DNA from: Nitrosomonas sp.
GTDB lineage: Bacteria; Pseudomonadota; Gammaproteobacteria; Burkholderiales; Nitrosomonadaceae
Assembly: GCA_019635215.1 (NCBI GenBank)
Contig: JAHBZZ010000005.1
Location: 115,470 to 179,469 of the forward strand
Length of the DNA stretch: 64,000 bases
Reading direction: 5' to 3'
The position numbers were made by a program, and so were the translations under genes. Shown here one piece after another: positions 35,827 to 42,771 of the stretch. The notes beneath the pieces are model-generated. The model had not been told where the DNA came from. It ran no database searches and saw only the letters and a list, made by a program, of their open reading frames with translations. Every line of letters starts with the position of its first letter. The first letter of the stretch is position 1.

Positions 35827-38592
35827 TTAGAAAGTATAACTCCACGACGCCGCCAGCGCGCCTTTGGGTACTAATTGAAATCCATTGACATCGGTATGCA
35901 CCGGTTGCAGCCATTCAAACCCCAGATGATTCCCGGCAAACCGGCCGCCGGGCACATTGACGTTGACACCCACACCAATATTCCAGAACTGGCCGCCATA
36001 GCTTCTGGGAAAATCCATTGGACCGGTACGCGCGTTAAACATATTGAAATCACCATGAATATGATCTTGCGCCGTGTAAACACCGCGTACCGAAGCAGTC
36101 AGCCAGCGTGACAGATCAAGTCCGCTCCAGGCGGTTGCCTGAAAAGCATCACCCAGACGATAACCTGAATCGTTCTGCTTTTCCATGCGTTTGATACCGC
36201 TCACTTGCATACCCCATGACCAGCGATCATGCTCACCGGTATATGTCAGGCTCGGCACAAAATCCCAAGTGCCACTGCCCAGTTGCATACCGAAATGAAT
36301 CGCGCCACCGTCAGCTCTTGCCACACGGCGTAACTCTATATCCGTCTTGCCGGACGGCGCACTCAACCCCAGACTGGCATGCAGGCGATGTCCGCGTTTT
36401 CCATACAGCTTAAGCAATGCCGCCATCAGCGTATCGCCGATAACACCGGTTGAATGTCCAACAATACCGGTATGCTCGTGTACCCCCGGTGCCCGCGGCG
36501 GCCTGCCGTCGAGTTCGCGAAGATTCATGTCCATATCCATAAACGTGGGCATGACCATCAGATTCAACCAGCGTGTCGGCGCATACATCAGGTCGAGCAT
36601 ATGCATGCGCATATTCATATACGACGGCGTAAACCGGCATAAATTCTCGTCAGTACAACCCTGGTTGACAACAACCTGATCGCTGACCGCACGCGTTCCA
36701 TGATGCATTTTGCCATCCTGGTGGCTATACATAAAACGGTAGCCCACCATAAACTGGCCTGGTTTATCCAGCATATGCGCATACATAAGCCCTGCAGGCT
36801 GAGTATGGCGATGACGGTGATCTGTACTACCATGCGCTTCCGTATGACCGTGATGATGCCCATGATGCATACCGCCAGCCGGTTTTGTCAGTGACATCGA
36901 TTCCAGATTGAGTTTCAATGCGGCATTGGCAACATAGTAATCAAAATCGGCAAAGCCGTTACCACCGCCACCGCCAAGCTTAAACGCACTGGCACGGGTG
37001 TAATATTCAAACCCGGCTTCCAACGCTATGCCCTTGGCCAACTGCTTATTTAGCGTGAAACCACCACTGAGCGCACCGAATCCGGCAAGCCGGTGATCGC
37101 TGGAAAAGTTATTCGGCAACTGTCCTGGATCAAACGCGACTGTTTTGGGTTCAACGAGAAGCGTTGCTTCATTAACCGGATTTCCCGCACCGTCGACTAA
37201 GTTGAAATTCGCATCGCGGAAATATTCATTGTTCGGATTCAGCGAATCCACCCAAACCTCCCGCCCGAGACTGTCAAAGGCTTGTCTGGAGAAATTTTGC
37301 TGGGAAATCAGATAGGGATTGTAAAAGCTGGCCGAATCCTGTGAATAATAGCGGATTCTCGGTGTGAACATCCAGCCAAACGGCAGCGGTTGTACCCAGC
37401 TGGCGTCAAAGGTATGCGTTTTGATACCCCAGTCGTCGGCAGTGAATTTATAATCCAGATGCAAAGCGGCATCAAAGAAATTGATATGCTGAATATATTT
37501 GGTATTAAAGGCAAACTGGTTGCGCTGACCGGGGCGCTGTTCGAGCAAAGCACGCACGTCGCCAGGCACGGGCGTCGTCTGACCGTTGTTCAGAATGTCA
37601 GGATCGACAAAAATAACCGTCATCGCTTTATAGGGATTTTCCAGAAATCCCTGGCTGTGCGTATAGCCAAAATTTGCGTCAATCAGTGCATGCTTGTTGA
37701 GCACTTGCGTCAATCCCAGATTGGCCGACCAATCCTGCCGCTCGCCATGTAGTATTTCAGAACCACCACGATTTTCGATCTGTTTGGCAAATGCTGTTTT
37801 GGTCAGATAGGGAGAGGAATCATGATCGAGAATCGCGCTGATATTACTGCTGGTGTATCCCGCACCGAACTTGACGGTTGTCAGTTTCTGGTTAAAATCG
37901 AGTCGGCCGCCCAGGTTGCCGAAACTGGAACGATAATCGTTTTCCAGCGAAAAACCCGCACTGGCATTGATTGCCGCTTCATCCCATTCGTAGCCTAGCC
38001 CGAAATTGGCCTGATGGCGTGTTTCGGGAGACGCTGACGCCAGCACCAGAACAGACCGAGTATCCTGTGCCAGTGTGCCATCCGGATTTCTGCCGAGCGG
38101 ATTTAAGTTACGATCCAGTAGTAATCCCCTGGGAAATATCAAGGGTGATGCACCAACCACTGTCGTGCCTGACGGTGTATTTGCCAGAATCGATTGATAC
38201 GGATTGGCCGCCAATGGCGATGTTGTGATCGGCGTCGCACCTGACCAGGTGTCCTGCGTATAACTGAATGAAAACTTGGCGCGGTCGGTCAGTGGAAAAA
38301 GCCCGTTGCCATGCAAAACATCCGCACGAATGGGATCAAAATTATTCGGTGTGCCAAAGAGATCGCGCTTCCCTTCCTGATACCGGCTGAATTGAAAGTT
38401 AATGCGGCCACCGTCATCCGCCTGCGCGGGCGACAACATCAGACCGGGCAGGACAATCGCCGCCGACGTCAATGCCTGCAGCGCCTTACTCGCGGTACCA
38501 GCAGACCGGATTACGCGAGATTGGTTATGAGCGGAATTTGAGCATTCATCAGAAACCCTGCCCTGCAATGGCTTATCCCGCTTAAACCTCAT
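35827..38592 (-). CDS. DUF3570 outer-membrane beta-barrel protein, His/Met-rich
   Basis: A 921-residue predicted barrel. A signal peptide with a long n-region ends near residue 58 (SPAQA), and the last residues SWSYTF have the terminal Phe of outer-membrane proteins. The DUF3570 domain covers both ends. Near residues 570-597 is a His cluster (HHGHHHGHTEAHG and DHRHRH), and around 650-690 a Met-rich stretch (MNMRMHMLDLMY, MVMPTFMDMDMN), both suited to binding copper. The order TlpA, DUF4266, DUF3570, ApbE recurs in other bacteria. A metal-related export or electron-transfer role is inferred. Confidence 0.85.
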   Translation of the reverse strand: MRFKRDKPLQGRVSDECSNSAHNQSRVIRSAGTASKALQALTSAAIVLPGLMLSPAQADDGGRINFQFSRYQEGKRDLFGTPNNFDPIRADVLHGNGLFPLTDRAKFSFSYTQDTWSGATPITTSPLAANPYQSILANTPSGTTVVGASPLIFPRGLLLDRNLNPLGRNPDGTLAQDTRSVLVLASASPETRHQANFGLGYEWDEAAINASAGFSLENDYRSSFGNLGGRLDFNQKLTTVKFGAGYTSSNISAILDHDSSPYLTKTAFAKQIENRGGSEILHGERQDWSANLGLTQVLNKHALIDANFGYTHSQGFLENPYKAMTVIFVDPDILNNGQTTPVPGDVRALLEQRPGQRNQFAFNTKYIQHINFFDAALHLDYKFTADDWGIKTHTFDASWVQPLPFGWMFTPRIRYYSQDSASFYNPYLISQQNFSRQAFDSLGREVWVDSLNPNNEYFRDANFNLVDGAGNPVNEATLLVEPKTVAFDPGQLPNNFSSDHRLAGFGALSGGFTLNKQLAKGIALEAGFEYYTRASAFKLGGGGGNGFADFDYYVANAALKLNLESMSLTKPAGGMHHGHHHGHTEAHGSTDHRHRHTQPAGLMYAHMLDKPGQFMVGYRFMYSHQDGKMHHGTRAVSDQVVVNQGCTDENLCRFTPSYMNMRMHMLDLMYAPTRWLNLMVMPTFMDMDMNLRELDGRPPRAPGVHEHTGIVGHSTGVIGDTLMAALLKLYGKRGHRLHASLGLSAPSGKTDIELRRVARADGGAIHFGMQLGSGTWDFVPSLTYTGEHDRWSWGMQVSGIKRMEKQNDSGYRLGDAFQATAWSGLDLSRWLTASVRGVYTAQDHIHGDFNMFNARTGPMDFPRSYGGQFWNIGVGVNVNVPGGRFAGNHLGFEWLQPVHTDVNGFQLVPKGALAASWSYTF

Positions 38593-38607
38593 CCGGAACG
38601 GTTAGTT

Positions 38608-38835
38608 TTAGTAGCATCCGCAACCACCGCCACCATCGGCGGAGTGCGTACTGGCAGCTGCTTCCCGGCTGAAATAATTATGCAGCTGAATATGATGCTG
38701 CAACGGATTAGGTTCAACAGCCATCTGCGGCTTGGCAAGATAACCGCGCTCCCATGCTGCAACATTGGCACAGCCCGACAGCATCAAAAAAATCAGGCCT
38801 GCAAAACCAAAAAGAAATAATTGCTTTAATTTCAT
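38608..38835 (-). CDS. DUF4266 lipoprotein
   Basis: A 75-residue lipoprotein. Signal peptide with lipobox LSGC (Cys22) is followed by the family core WERGYLAKPQMAVEPNPLQHH and YFSREAAAS, and it ends in GGGGCGCY, the Gly-Cys tail common to DUF4266. The two C-terminal Cys might bind metal or accept a modification. It lies between the TlpA-like gene and the DUF3570 gene with gaps of 12 and 15 bp, so all are one operon. Confidence 0.85.
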   Translation of the reverse strand: MKLKQLFLFGFAGLIFLMLSGCANVAAWERGYLAKPQMAVEPNPLQHHIQLHNYFSREAAASTHSADGGGGCGCY

Positions 38836-38847
38836 AGTAAAAAACGA

Positions 38848-39354
38848 TCAGGGACGATAGTCTAAAAGCTGTTCAACAATCTGCCGCAGCGCTTTGGTTT
38901 CCCCCGGGCGAAAACCGCGGTGGATATACCGCACCATGCCTTCCCGGTCAATCAGATACGAAGAAGGCATGGCAATGACATCAAAATCCTTCGCACATTG
39001 TTTTGATCGATCAGCAACAATGCTGAACCCGGCTGGGTAATCGGAAAGAAATTTCTCCGCATCGGCCACCTTTTCATCCAGATTGACGCCAACAACACGT
39101 AACCCCCGTTCGCCATACTCCTGTTGTAATCCGGTTAAAAAAGGAAATGACTGTATGCACGGCGGACACCAGGATGCCCAGAAATCGACATAGATAACTT
39201 CGCCTTTCAGTGCCTGCAGACTATCAACCGGCACACCGTCCAGTGCAGTCAGATTGCATACGGGCGCTGGCCTGTCAATCAGCTGCGCAGCCATAACCGA
39301 TGCCGTTAGCGGCAATAAAAACAAAAGCGGCAAAAGACACGAGATTTTTTTCAT
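38848..39354 (-). CDS. TlpA/ResA-like thioredoxin, exported
   Basis: A 168-residue thioredoxin-fold protein with a signal peptide (MKKISCLLPLLFLLPLTASVMA). The active site is WCPPC in FWASWCPPCIQSFPFL (about residue 66), and the cis-Pro region is MPSSYLIDREG. It should reduce disulfides in the periplasm. The ATG at 39354 is used; a TTG four codons upstream gives worse spacing from the AGGGAG ribosome-binding site. It may keep copper-binding Cys of operon partners reduced; that is inference. Confidence 0.9.
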   Translation of the reverse strand: MKKISCLLPLLFLLPLTASVMAAQLIDRPAPVCNLTALDGVPVDSLQALKGEVIYVDFWASWCPPCIQSFPFLTGLQQEYGERGLRVVGVNLDEKVADAEKFLSDYPAGFSIVADRSKQCAKDFDVIAMPSSYLIDREGMVRYIHRGFRPGETKALRQIVEQLLDYRP

Positions 39355-39393
39355 GTGATCTTGCAACTCCCTATAGAAGACAAAAGCACCGTA

Positions 39394-39876
39394 TCAGAAA
39401 TTTCTCCCTTCAGGCACGCCAAATTGTGTAACGCCGAGTTCAGTTCCGGTATGTGTATCGGTACCGTCCATACAGTGCCATTCCAGATCAAATGCGCGTT
39501 CTCCGACATCGGTTTTGCTCACAATTACAAAATAAGCACCCGTACCACCATGCAACTCTACAAACGGACTGTAATTAGCATCTCCAGGAACCGTATCGCT
39601 GATACTCACCGCCTGATTACCCTTAAAGATATGCAGATTGGTGATCAATCCCGGTACAGCAGGCGAATTGTCGCGTATCTGGGCAGTCAGGTAATAATCA
39701 GCTGCTGCGCCAACTCCATCGGATGTACAAGTCACTACAGCCACGCCGGTAAATGATCGATCATATCCAAGCATCGCACCGCCGCCGTGCGCATGCACGA
39801 AAGCGGCATGACCCAGCAGGCACATCCCGGCAACAACGGATATTCCTTTTTTCAAATGACAGTATTGCTTAAGCAT
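39394..39876 (-). CDS. Small secreted protein with N-terminal His-Gly-Gly-Gly after signal cleavage
   Basis: A 160-residue protein with a signal peptide (MLKQYCHLKKGISVVAGMCL...), predicted to be cut after VHA so that the mature form starts HGGG. One Cys pair is seen (VVTCTSDG and WHCMDG). I do not recognise the family. The ATG at 39876 has a GAGGAG ribosome-binding site; an upstream ATG at 39912 does not. It is the first gene of the operon leading to apbE and is preceded by a dyad-type promoter. A mature N-terminal His parallels the two YcnI-like proteins next door. Confidence 0.7.
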   Translation of the reverse strand: MLKQYCHLKKGISVVAGMCLLGHAAFVHAHGGGAMLGYDRSFTGVAVVTCTSDGVGAAADYYLTAQIRDNSPAVPGLITNLHIFKGNQAVSISDTVPGDANYSPFVELHGGTGAYFVIVSKTDVGERAFDLEWHCMDGTDTHTGTELGVTQFGVPEGRNF

Positions 39877-39974
39877 GATCTTTTTCTCCTCTATATATTT
39901 GCGCCACTTCACTTACGTGTACTGACAGCCAAACCACCATGGGTCGCTGATCATGTCGCCAAGAAATCAATTTC

Positions 39975-40020
39975 ATTATCCTTTCCGGATAATGAAATAG
40001 CAATGCGACAAAATGTCGCA
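39975..40020 (-). promoter_or_regulatory. Dyad-controlled promoter 1, before the secreted-protein/apbE operon
   Basis: The perfect dyad TGCGACA-AAA-TGTCGCA (40004-40020) directly abuts a minus-strand -35 TTGCTA (40003-39998). A 17-base spacer leads to -10 GATAAT (39980-39975). The dyad centre would lie near -44, as for class II activators. An 11-bp perfect inverted repeat (39971-39981 with 39987-39997, loop TTTCC) overlaps the spacer and -10 and could form a hairpin. The first gene starts about 95 nt downstream of the expected transcription start. Confidence 0.75.
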
Positions 40021-40027
40021 CCCCAAG

Positions 40028-40055
40028 AAAAACGCCGCACAAAGGCGGCGTTTTT
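40028..40055 (-). terminator. Rho-independent terminator after the first YcnI-like gene
   Basis: AAAAACGCCGC (40028-40038) pairs with GCGGCGTTTTT (40045-40055) around a 6-base loop. It works in both directions by sequence, and follows the stop at 40101 by about 45 bases. It separates the YcnI-like transcript from dyad promoter 1 immediately downstream. Confidence 0.85.
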
Positions 40056-40100
40056 CCAGTACGTCAGATTAGAAAAAAATTTACTGAATCAGCAGCAAAC

Positions 40101-40844
40101 TCAGGGTTGAGGCCACACCTGCTGCCCATTGAATTTGATCGGCATGTCACGGTTAATTTGCGCGGCTGAAGGTTTCAGTTCGACCGCGACACCGGCGCCG
40201 CATGACTCAGGCAGCGGATTGTTAGTCAAATCACGATTAATGGTAAATGACGCGGGACCATCGTCAGTCGCACTGACACGATCAAAAGGCGTGCCAAGAT
40301 TGTTATGCGTCCATAGTTCAACCGTACCTTCACGGAAACCATCTACGCCGGTAATTTCGCAAATATCCACAATCGATACATAAACCTTTACACTTTTTGC
40401 GCAGGATGCCGGCTCTATAGCTGCAGCAGCCAACCTGAAAGGAAGCGCCACAGCAAGACCAGCCGGCATACCGGGCCCGCCACCCGCCCAGAAACCGGTT
40501 ACATTACCATTCGCATCCCTTTTGGTCTCCATGTAATCGAAAGCAGAACGATCATAAAAAAATGTCACGTTATTACCATAATTGGTCAGAAAGTCAATTA
40601 TCGGGCCACTATGCGGCGTACCATCAACAACTATGGTTGAATCTACGCCATCCGGAAATACCACCGAAGTACCAATAGTATGTGACGTATCAGTACAGGA
40701 ATGTCCGATGATGACGTGATTGATAGCCCGCTGGCCTTCTGTTGCGCTTGAAATATTCAGCCGCGTATGCGCTGCCGCATTTTGTGTCAAGCCGATCAAC
40801 AGTACACTGGCTACCGCGCCCGAAAGTAATTTAATTTTATTCAT
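40101..40844 (-). CDS. YcnI-like (DUF1775-related) exported protein, predicted copper-binding N-terminus
   Basis: A 247-residue protein with a signal peptide (MNKIKLLSGAVASVLLIGLT...), predicted cleaved after AAA to give a mature N-terminus HTRLNI. The strand pattern with NHVIIGHSCTDTSHTIGTSVVFPDG and the tail INRDMPIKFNGQQVWPQP is shared with the next gene, and the HSC/HGC motif resembles the VPHGC of YcnI-like DUF1775 proteins, where the N-terminal His helps bind copper. Four or five Cys are present. An AAGG ribosome-binding site and dyad promoter 2 precede it, a terminator follows. Confidence 0.7.
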   Translation of the reverse strand: MNKIKLLSGAVASVLLIGLTQNAAAHTRLNISSATEGQRAINHVIIGHSCTDTSHTIGTSVVFPDGVDSTIVVDGTPHSGPIIDFLTNYGNNVTFFYDRSAFDYMETKRDANGNVTGFWAGGGPGMPAGLAVALPFRLAAAAIEPASCAKSVKVYVSIVDICEITGVDGFREGTVELWTHNNLGTPFDRVSATDDGPASFTINRDLTNNPLPESCGAGVAVELKPSAAQINRDMPIKFNGQQVWPQP

Positions 40845-40921
40845 TTTTATAACCTTTATCTCAAAAAATTAGTTGTCGTAACACGCAAGCGGAAACCCAT
40901 CCAGCCGCGCCACTTAATTAA

Positions 40922-40967
40922 AGTATCTTGTTTTCCATACGGAAAAACAATGCGGCAAATTGTCGCA
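40922..40967 (-). promoter_or_regulatory. Dyad-controlled promoter 2, before the first YcnI-like gene
   Basis: The near-perfect dyad TGCGGCA-AAT-TGTCGCA (40951-40967) abuts a minus-strand -35 TTGTTT (40950-40945); 17 bases on is -10 GATACT (40927-40922). An imperfect inverted repeat TTGTTTTCC / GGAAAAACAA (40928-40950) lies over the spacer, as at promoter 1. The gene starts at 40844, about 70 nt from the expected transcript start. Confidence 0.75.
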
Positions 40968-41032
40968 CCCGTTCACTTGAAACAAAAAACGGATAACTGC
41001 CTGAAGTGGGAACAAGGGCTTGACAGACCATC

Positions 41033-41839
41033 TTAAGGTAATGGCCAGACCTGTTGTCCGTTGATCCTGACCGGCATATCGCGATGAAGCTGTGCTGCCG
41101 AAGGAAAAATGCGTGCAGCAATACCATCGCCACAGCTTGCCGGCAGCGGATTATTCACCAGATCGCGTTCCACGGTAAAAGTCGCGGGGTAACTCCAGTT
41201 GGGTGAGTCATACGGCGTTCCCACATCAGGTGCGGTCCAGAAATCGACGTTGGGATCATCGGCATTCTTACCGTCGATCTCAGCCAGCGACGATAATTTA
41301 CAGATATTTGCAATTGCCGGCACAAAAACTACTTTTGTAGCGCAAGATGCGGGCTGGACGGCTACCGCTGTAATGTTCATCGGCAATTGTGCGACCCAGT
41401 TATGCGGTGGCAACTCACCACCGGCTGCCCAGAATCCAATCGGATTACCCAGCGGATCGTTGATAAACTCGACTGTGTCATAGACATCGCGGCTTTTAAT
41501 CAATCGGATGAACGGTGAGTTCACGATGTAATCGAATGCAGTTGCGCCCTCAGGGGTTTGGAATGTGGCAAAATTGTCCGAAGAGGTCTGAACAATTGCA
41601 CCATTGCTGTCCGGCATAAAAAAGACATTGCCAATCACGGAATTATCGCCACAACCATGTGGAACATTCACGGCCGTCGTAGTCGTACCATGCGCCGCGG
41701 AGCTTTCCTTCGCCGTCGTGACCGTCAAACGGGTATGCGCGGAAACATTGTGACTTGCCAGCGCAACCAAGGCGGCAACTGCAACCGCTAAAACTGCCTT
41801 CATTTCTGTCCGCTCTATTTTTTCTGCTCGGTTCATCAT
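41033..41839 (-). CDS. YcnI-like (DUF1775-related) exported protein, second copy
   Basis: A 268-residue paralogue of the neighbouring YcnI-like protein. The signal peptide ends ASHNVSA, leaving a mature N-terminus HTRLTV. AVNVPHGCGDNSVIGNVFFMPD matches the VPHGC motif of YcnI-type DUF1775 proteins, and RDMPVRINGQQVWPLP ends it. Starts at 41839 (AGGAT upstream) or 41803 are both possible; the first is listed. It is transcribed from dyad promoter 3 through a leader of about 280 nt. Copper binding is inferred from the N-terminal His and the family. Confidence 0.75.
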   Translation of the reverse strand: MMNRAEKIERTEMKAVLAVAVAALVALASHNVSAHTRLTVTTAKESSAAHGTTTTAVNVPHGCGDNSVIGNVFFMPDSNGAIVQTSSDNFATFQTPEGATAFDYIVNSPFIRLIKSRDVYDTVEFINDPLGNPIGFWAAGGELPPHNWVAQLPMNITAVAVQPASCATKVVFVPAIANICKLSSLAEIDGKNADDPNVDFWTAPDVGTPYDSPNWSYPATFTVERDLVNNPLPASCGDGIAARIFPSAAQLHRDMPVRINGQQVWPLP

Positions 41840-42127
41840 TTTTTTATCCTGTAAAATTTCACTATCGCATTTTTAATTTTATTGACCTTCCCGCATCAGG
41901 GAGGAAGCAATGCACACATTCACATGTCAACGATCCGAACAGCGACAAGCGGGCTATCCTATTCTGCTGACGAAACCGCAGTCATTCATGAATCCATGCA
42001 ATGCTTCCATGGAGGACTTATCAATCAATATCAAAGAAAGATCAGTGATAGTAACGCTACTGGCTCGTCATGCCGAAACAGGCATTCACGTCGCCTGTAT
42101 TCGTTCCGTCACATCTGATCTTTTTTT

Positions 42128-42173
42128 ACTATCTGTCAGAAAAACTGTGAAAGCAATGCGGCAAATTGCCGCA
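42128..42173 (-). promoter_or_regulatory. Dyad-controlled promoter 3, before the second YcnI-like gene
   Basis: The perfect dyad TGCGGCA-AAT-TGCCGCA (42157-42173) abuts a minus-strand -35 TTGCTT (42156-42151). A 17-base spacer leads to -10 GATAGT (42133-42128). Architecture is identical to promoters 1, 2 and 4. The nearest leftward gene starts at 41839. Confidence 0.75.
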
Positions 42174-42299
42174 TGCGGCTTGCTACGGATTTGATTGGAT
42201 AAGAACATGCTTATTGATACTTTAGTTTTTGTACTTATAGACTATGCACTGTGCCGGAATCCGCGAAAAACAAGTGTACGGTACGAAAAAACAAAAGAT

Positions 42300-42534
42300 A
42301 AAAAAACGCAAATGCGAAGAAAAGTGGAGGTGGTACAGGTTTTCACCGGATTTATCAATATTTTACAATTACTGAGTAAGCAACTCATGAACCGAGGTCA
42401 TCGATAAAATCCGGATAAACGCTGCAACACCTCCAGGGAGGAAAAGACTTCAAAGCTATATTCACACGTTTAACTCAGTCATCGCAGTAAACAGGTTCTG
42501 CATAGTTGCATTATGCAGATCCAGACTGAATGTG
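42300..42534 (-). ncRNA. Candidate structured small RNA from dyad promoter 4
   Basis: Promoter 4 would start a leftward transcript near 42534, where no protein gene follows. The transcript contains nested complementary arms: TGGAGGTG with CACCTCCA (plus-strand 42325-42332 and 42428-42435), inside it CCGGATTTATC with GATAAAATCCGG (42346-42356 and 42403-42414, one-base bulge), and an apical TGAGT/ACTCA. About 20 nt after the outer stem is a small CGCATTTGCG hairpin followed by seven Ts (42306-42300, minus strand), a possible terminator. Ends and function are inferred; a degraded gene is the alternative. Confidence 0.45.
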
Positions 42535-42540
42535 TTTTTT

Positions 42541-42586
42541 ACTATCGCGTAAAAATAACCTTAATGCAATGCGGCATAATGTCGCA
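42541..42586 (-). promoter_or_regulatory. Dyad-controlled promoter 4, leftward, no gene directly downstream
   Basis: The dyad TGCGGCA-TAA-TGTCGCA (42570-42586) abuts a minus-strand -35 TTGCAT (42569-42564); 17 bases later is -10 GATAGT (42546-42541). The spacing is the same as at promoters 1-3. Only the candidate small RNA and, 700 bases on, the second YcnI-like gene lie downstream. Confidence 0.7.
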
Positions 42587-42628
42587 TTCGTCAACGGCCA
42601 CAATAGCCATACCCCGGCCGCAAATCGG

Positions 42629-42674
42629 TGCGACAATTTGCCGCATTCCCGCATGGTACTGCACGCTATAGAAT
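42629..42674 (+). promoter_or_regulatory. Dyad-controlled promoter 5, before the spermidine-synthase-like gene
   Basis: The dyad TGCGACA-ATT-TGCCGCA (42629-42645), in the opposite orientation to the other four, abuts a plus-strand -35-like TTCCCG (42646-42651). A 17-base spacer leads to -10 TAGAAT (42669-42674). The weak -35 with a strong -10 and an adjoining dyad is what an activator-dependent promoter looks like. The gene starts at 42772. Confidence 0.7.
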
Positions 42675-42771
42675 TCAACTTCCTTAATTCAAGTATACAT
42701 ACCGATGTCTGCTGAAAAGTTGTTTTACATAAACTGATTTTTCATATTCCGCCAGTTTTTAAACTTTCTCA

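Larger units (their letters stand above)
41840..42771. other. Long regulatory intergenic region with three dyad promoters
   Basis: This 930-base gap holds promoters 3 and 4 (leftward), promoter 5 (rightward), a nested inverted-repeat structure at 42325-42435, and no convincing protein gene. A plus-strand 70-codon frame (42195-42407) crosses the structure and has no ribosome-binding site. In the leader of the second YcnI-like gene a minus-strand 18-codon frame (42010-41954, MEALHGFMNDCGFVSRIG) could be an upstream reading frame but also lacks a clear ribosome-binding site. Confidence 0.6.

Noticed and set aside
42195-42407. 70-codon plus-strand gene
   Set aside because: No ribosome-binding site, no family resemblance, and it runs across the inverted-repeat structure.
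42325-42435. Integron attC-like site or attachment site
   Set aside because: The nested repeats are long enough, but the conserved core ends of attC and any integrase or cassette gene are missing.
40004-42645. The dyads as Crp/FNR-type sites
   Set aside because: Half-sites would be TGCGA-N7-TCGCA; Crp/FNR sites need a 6-base spacer and different half-sites (TGTGA or TTGAT).
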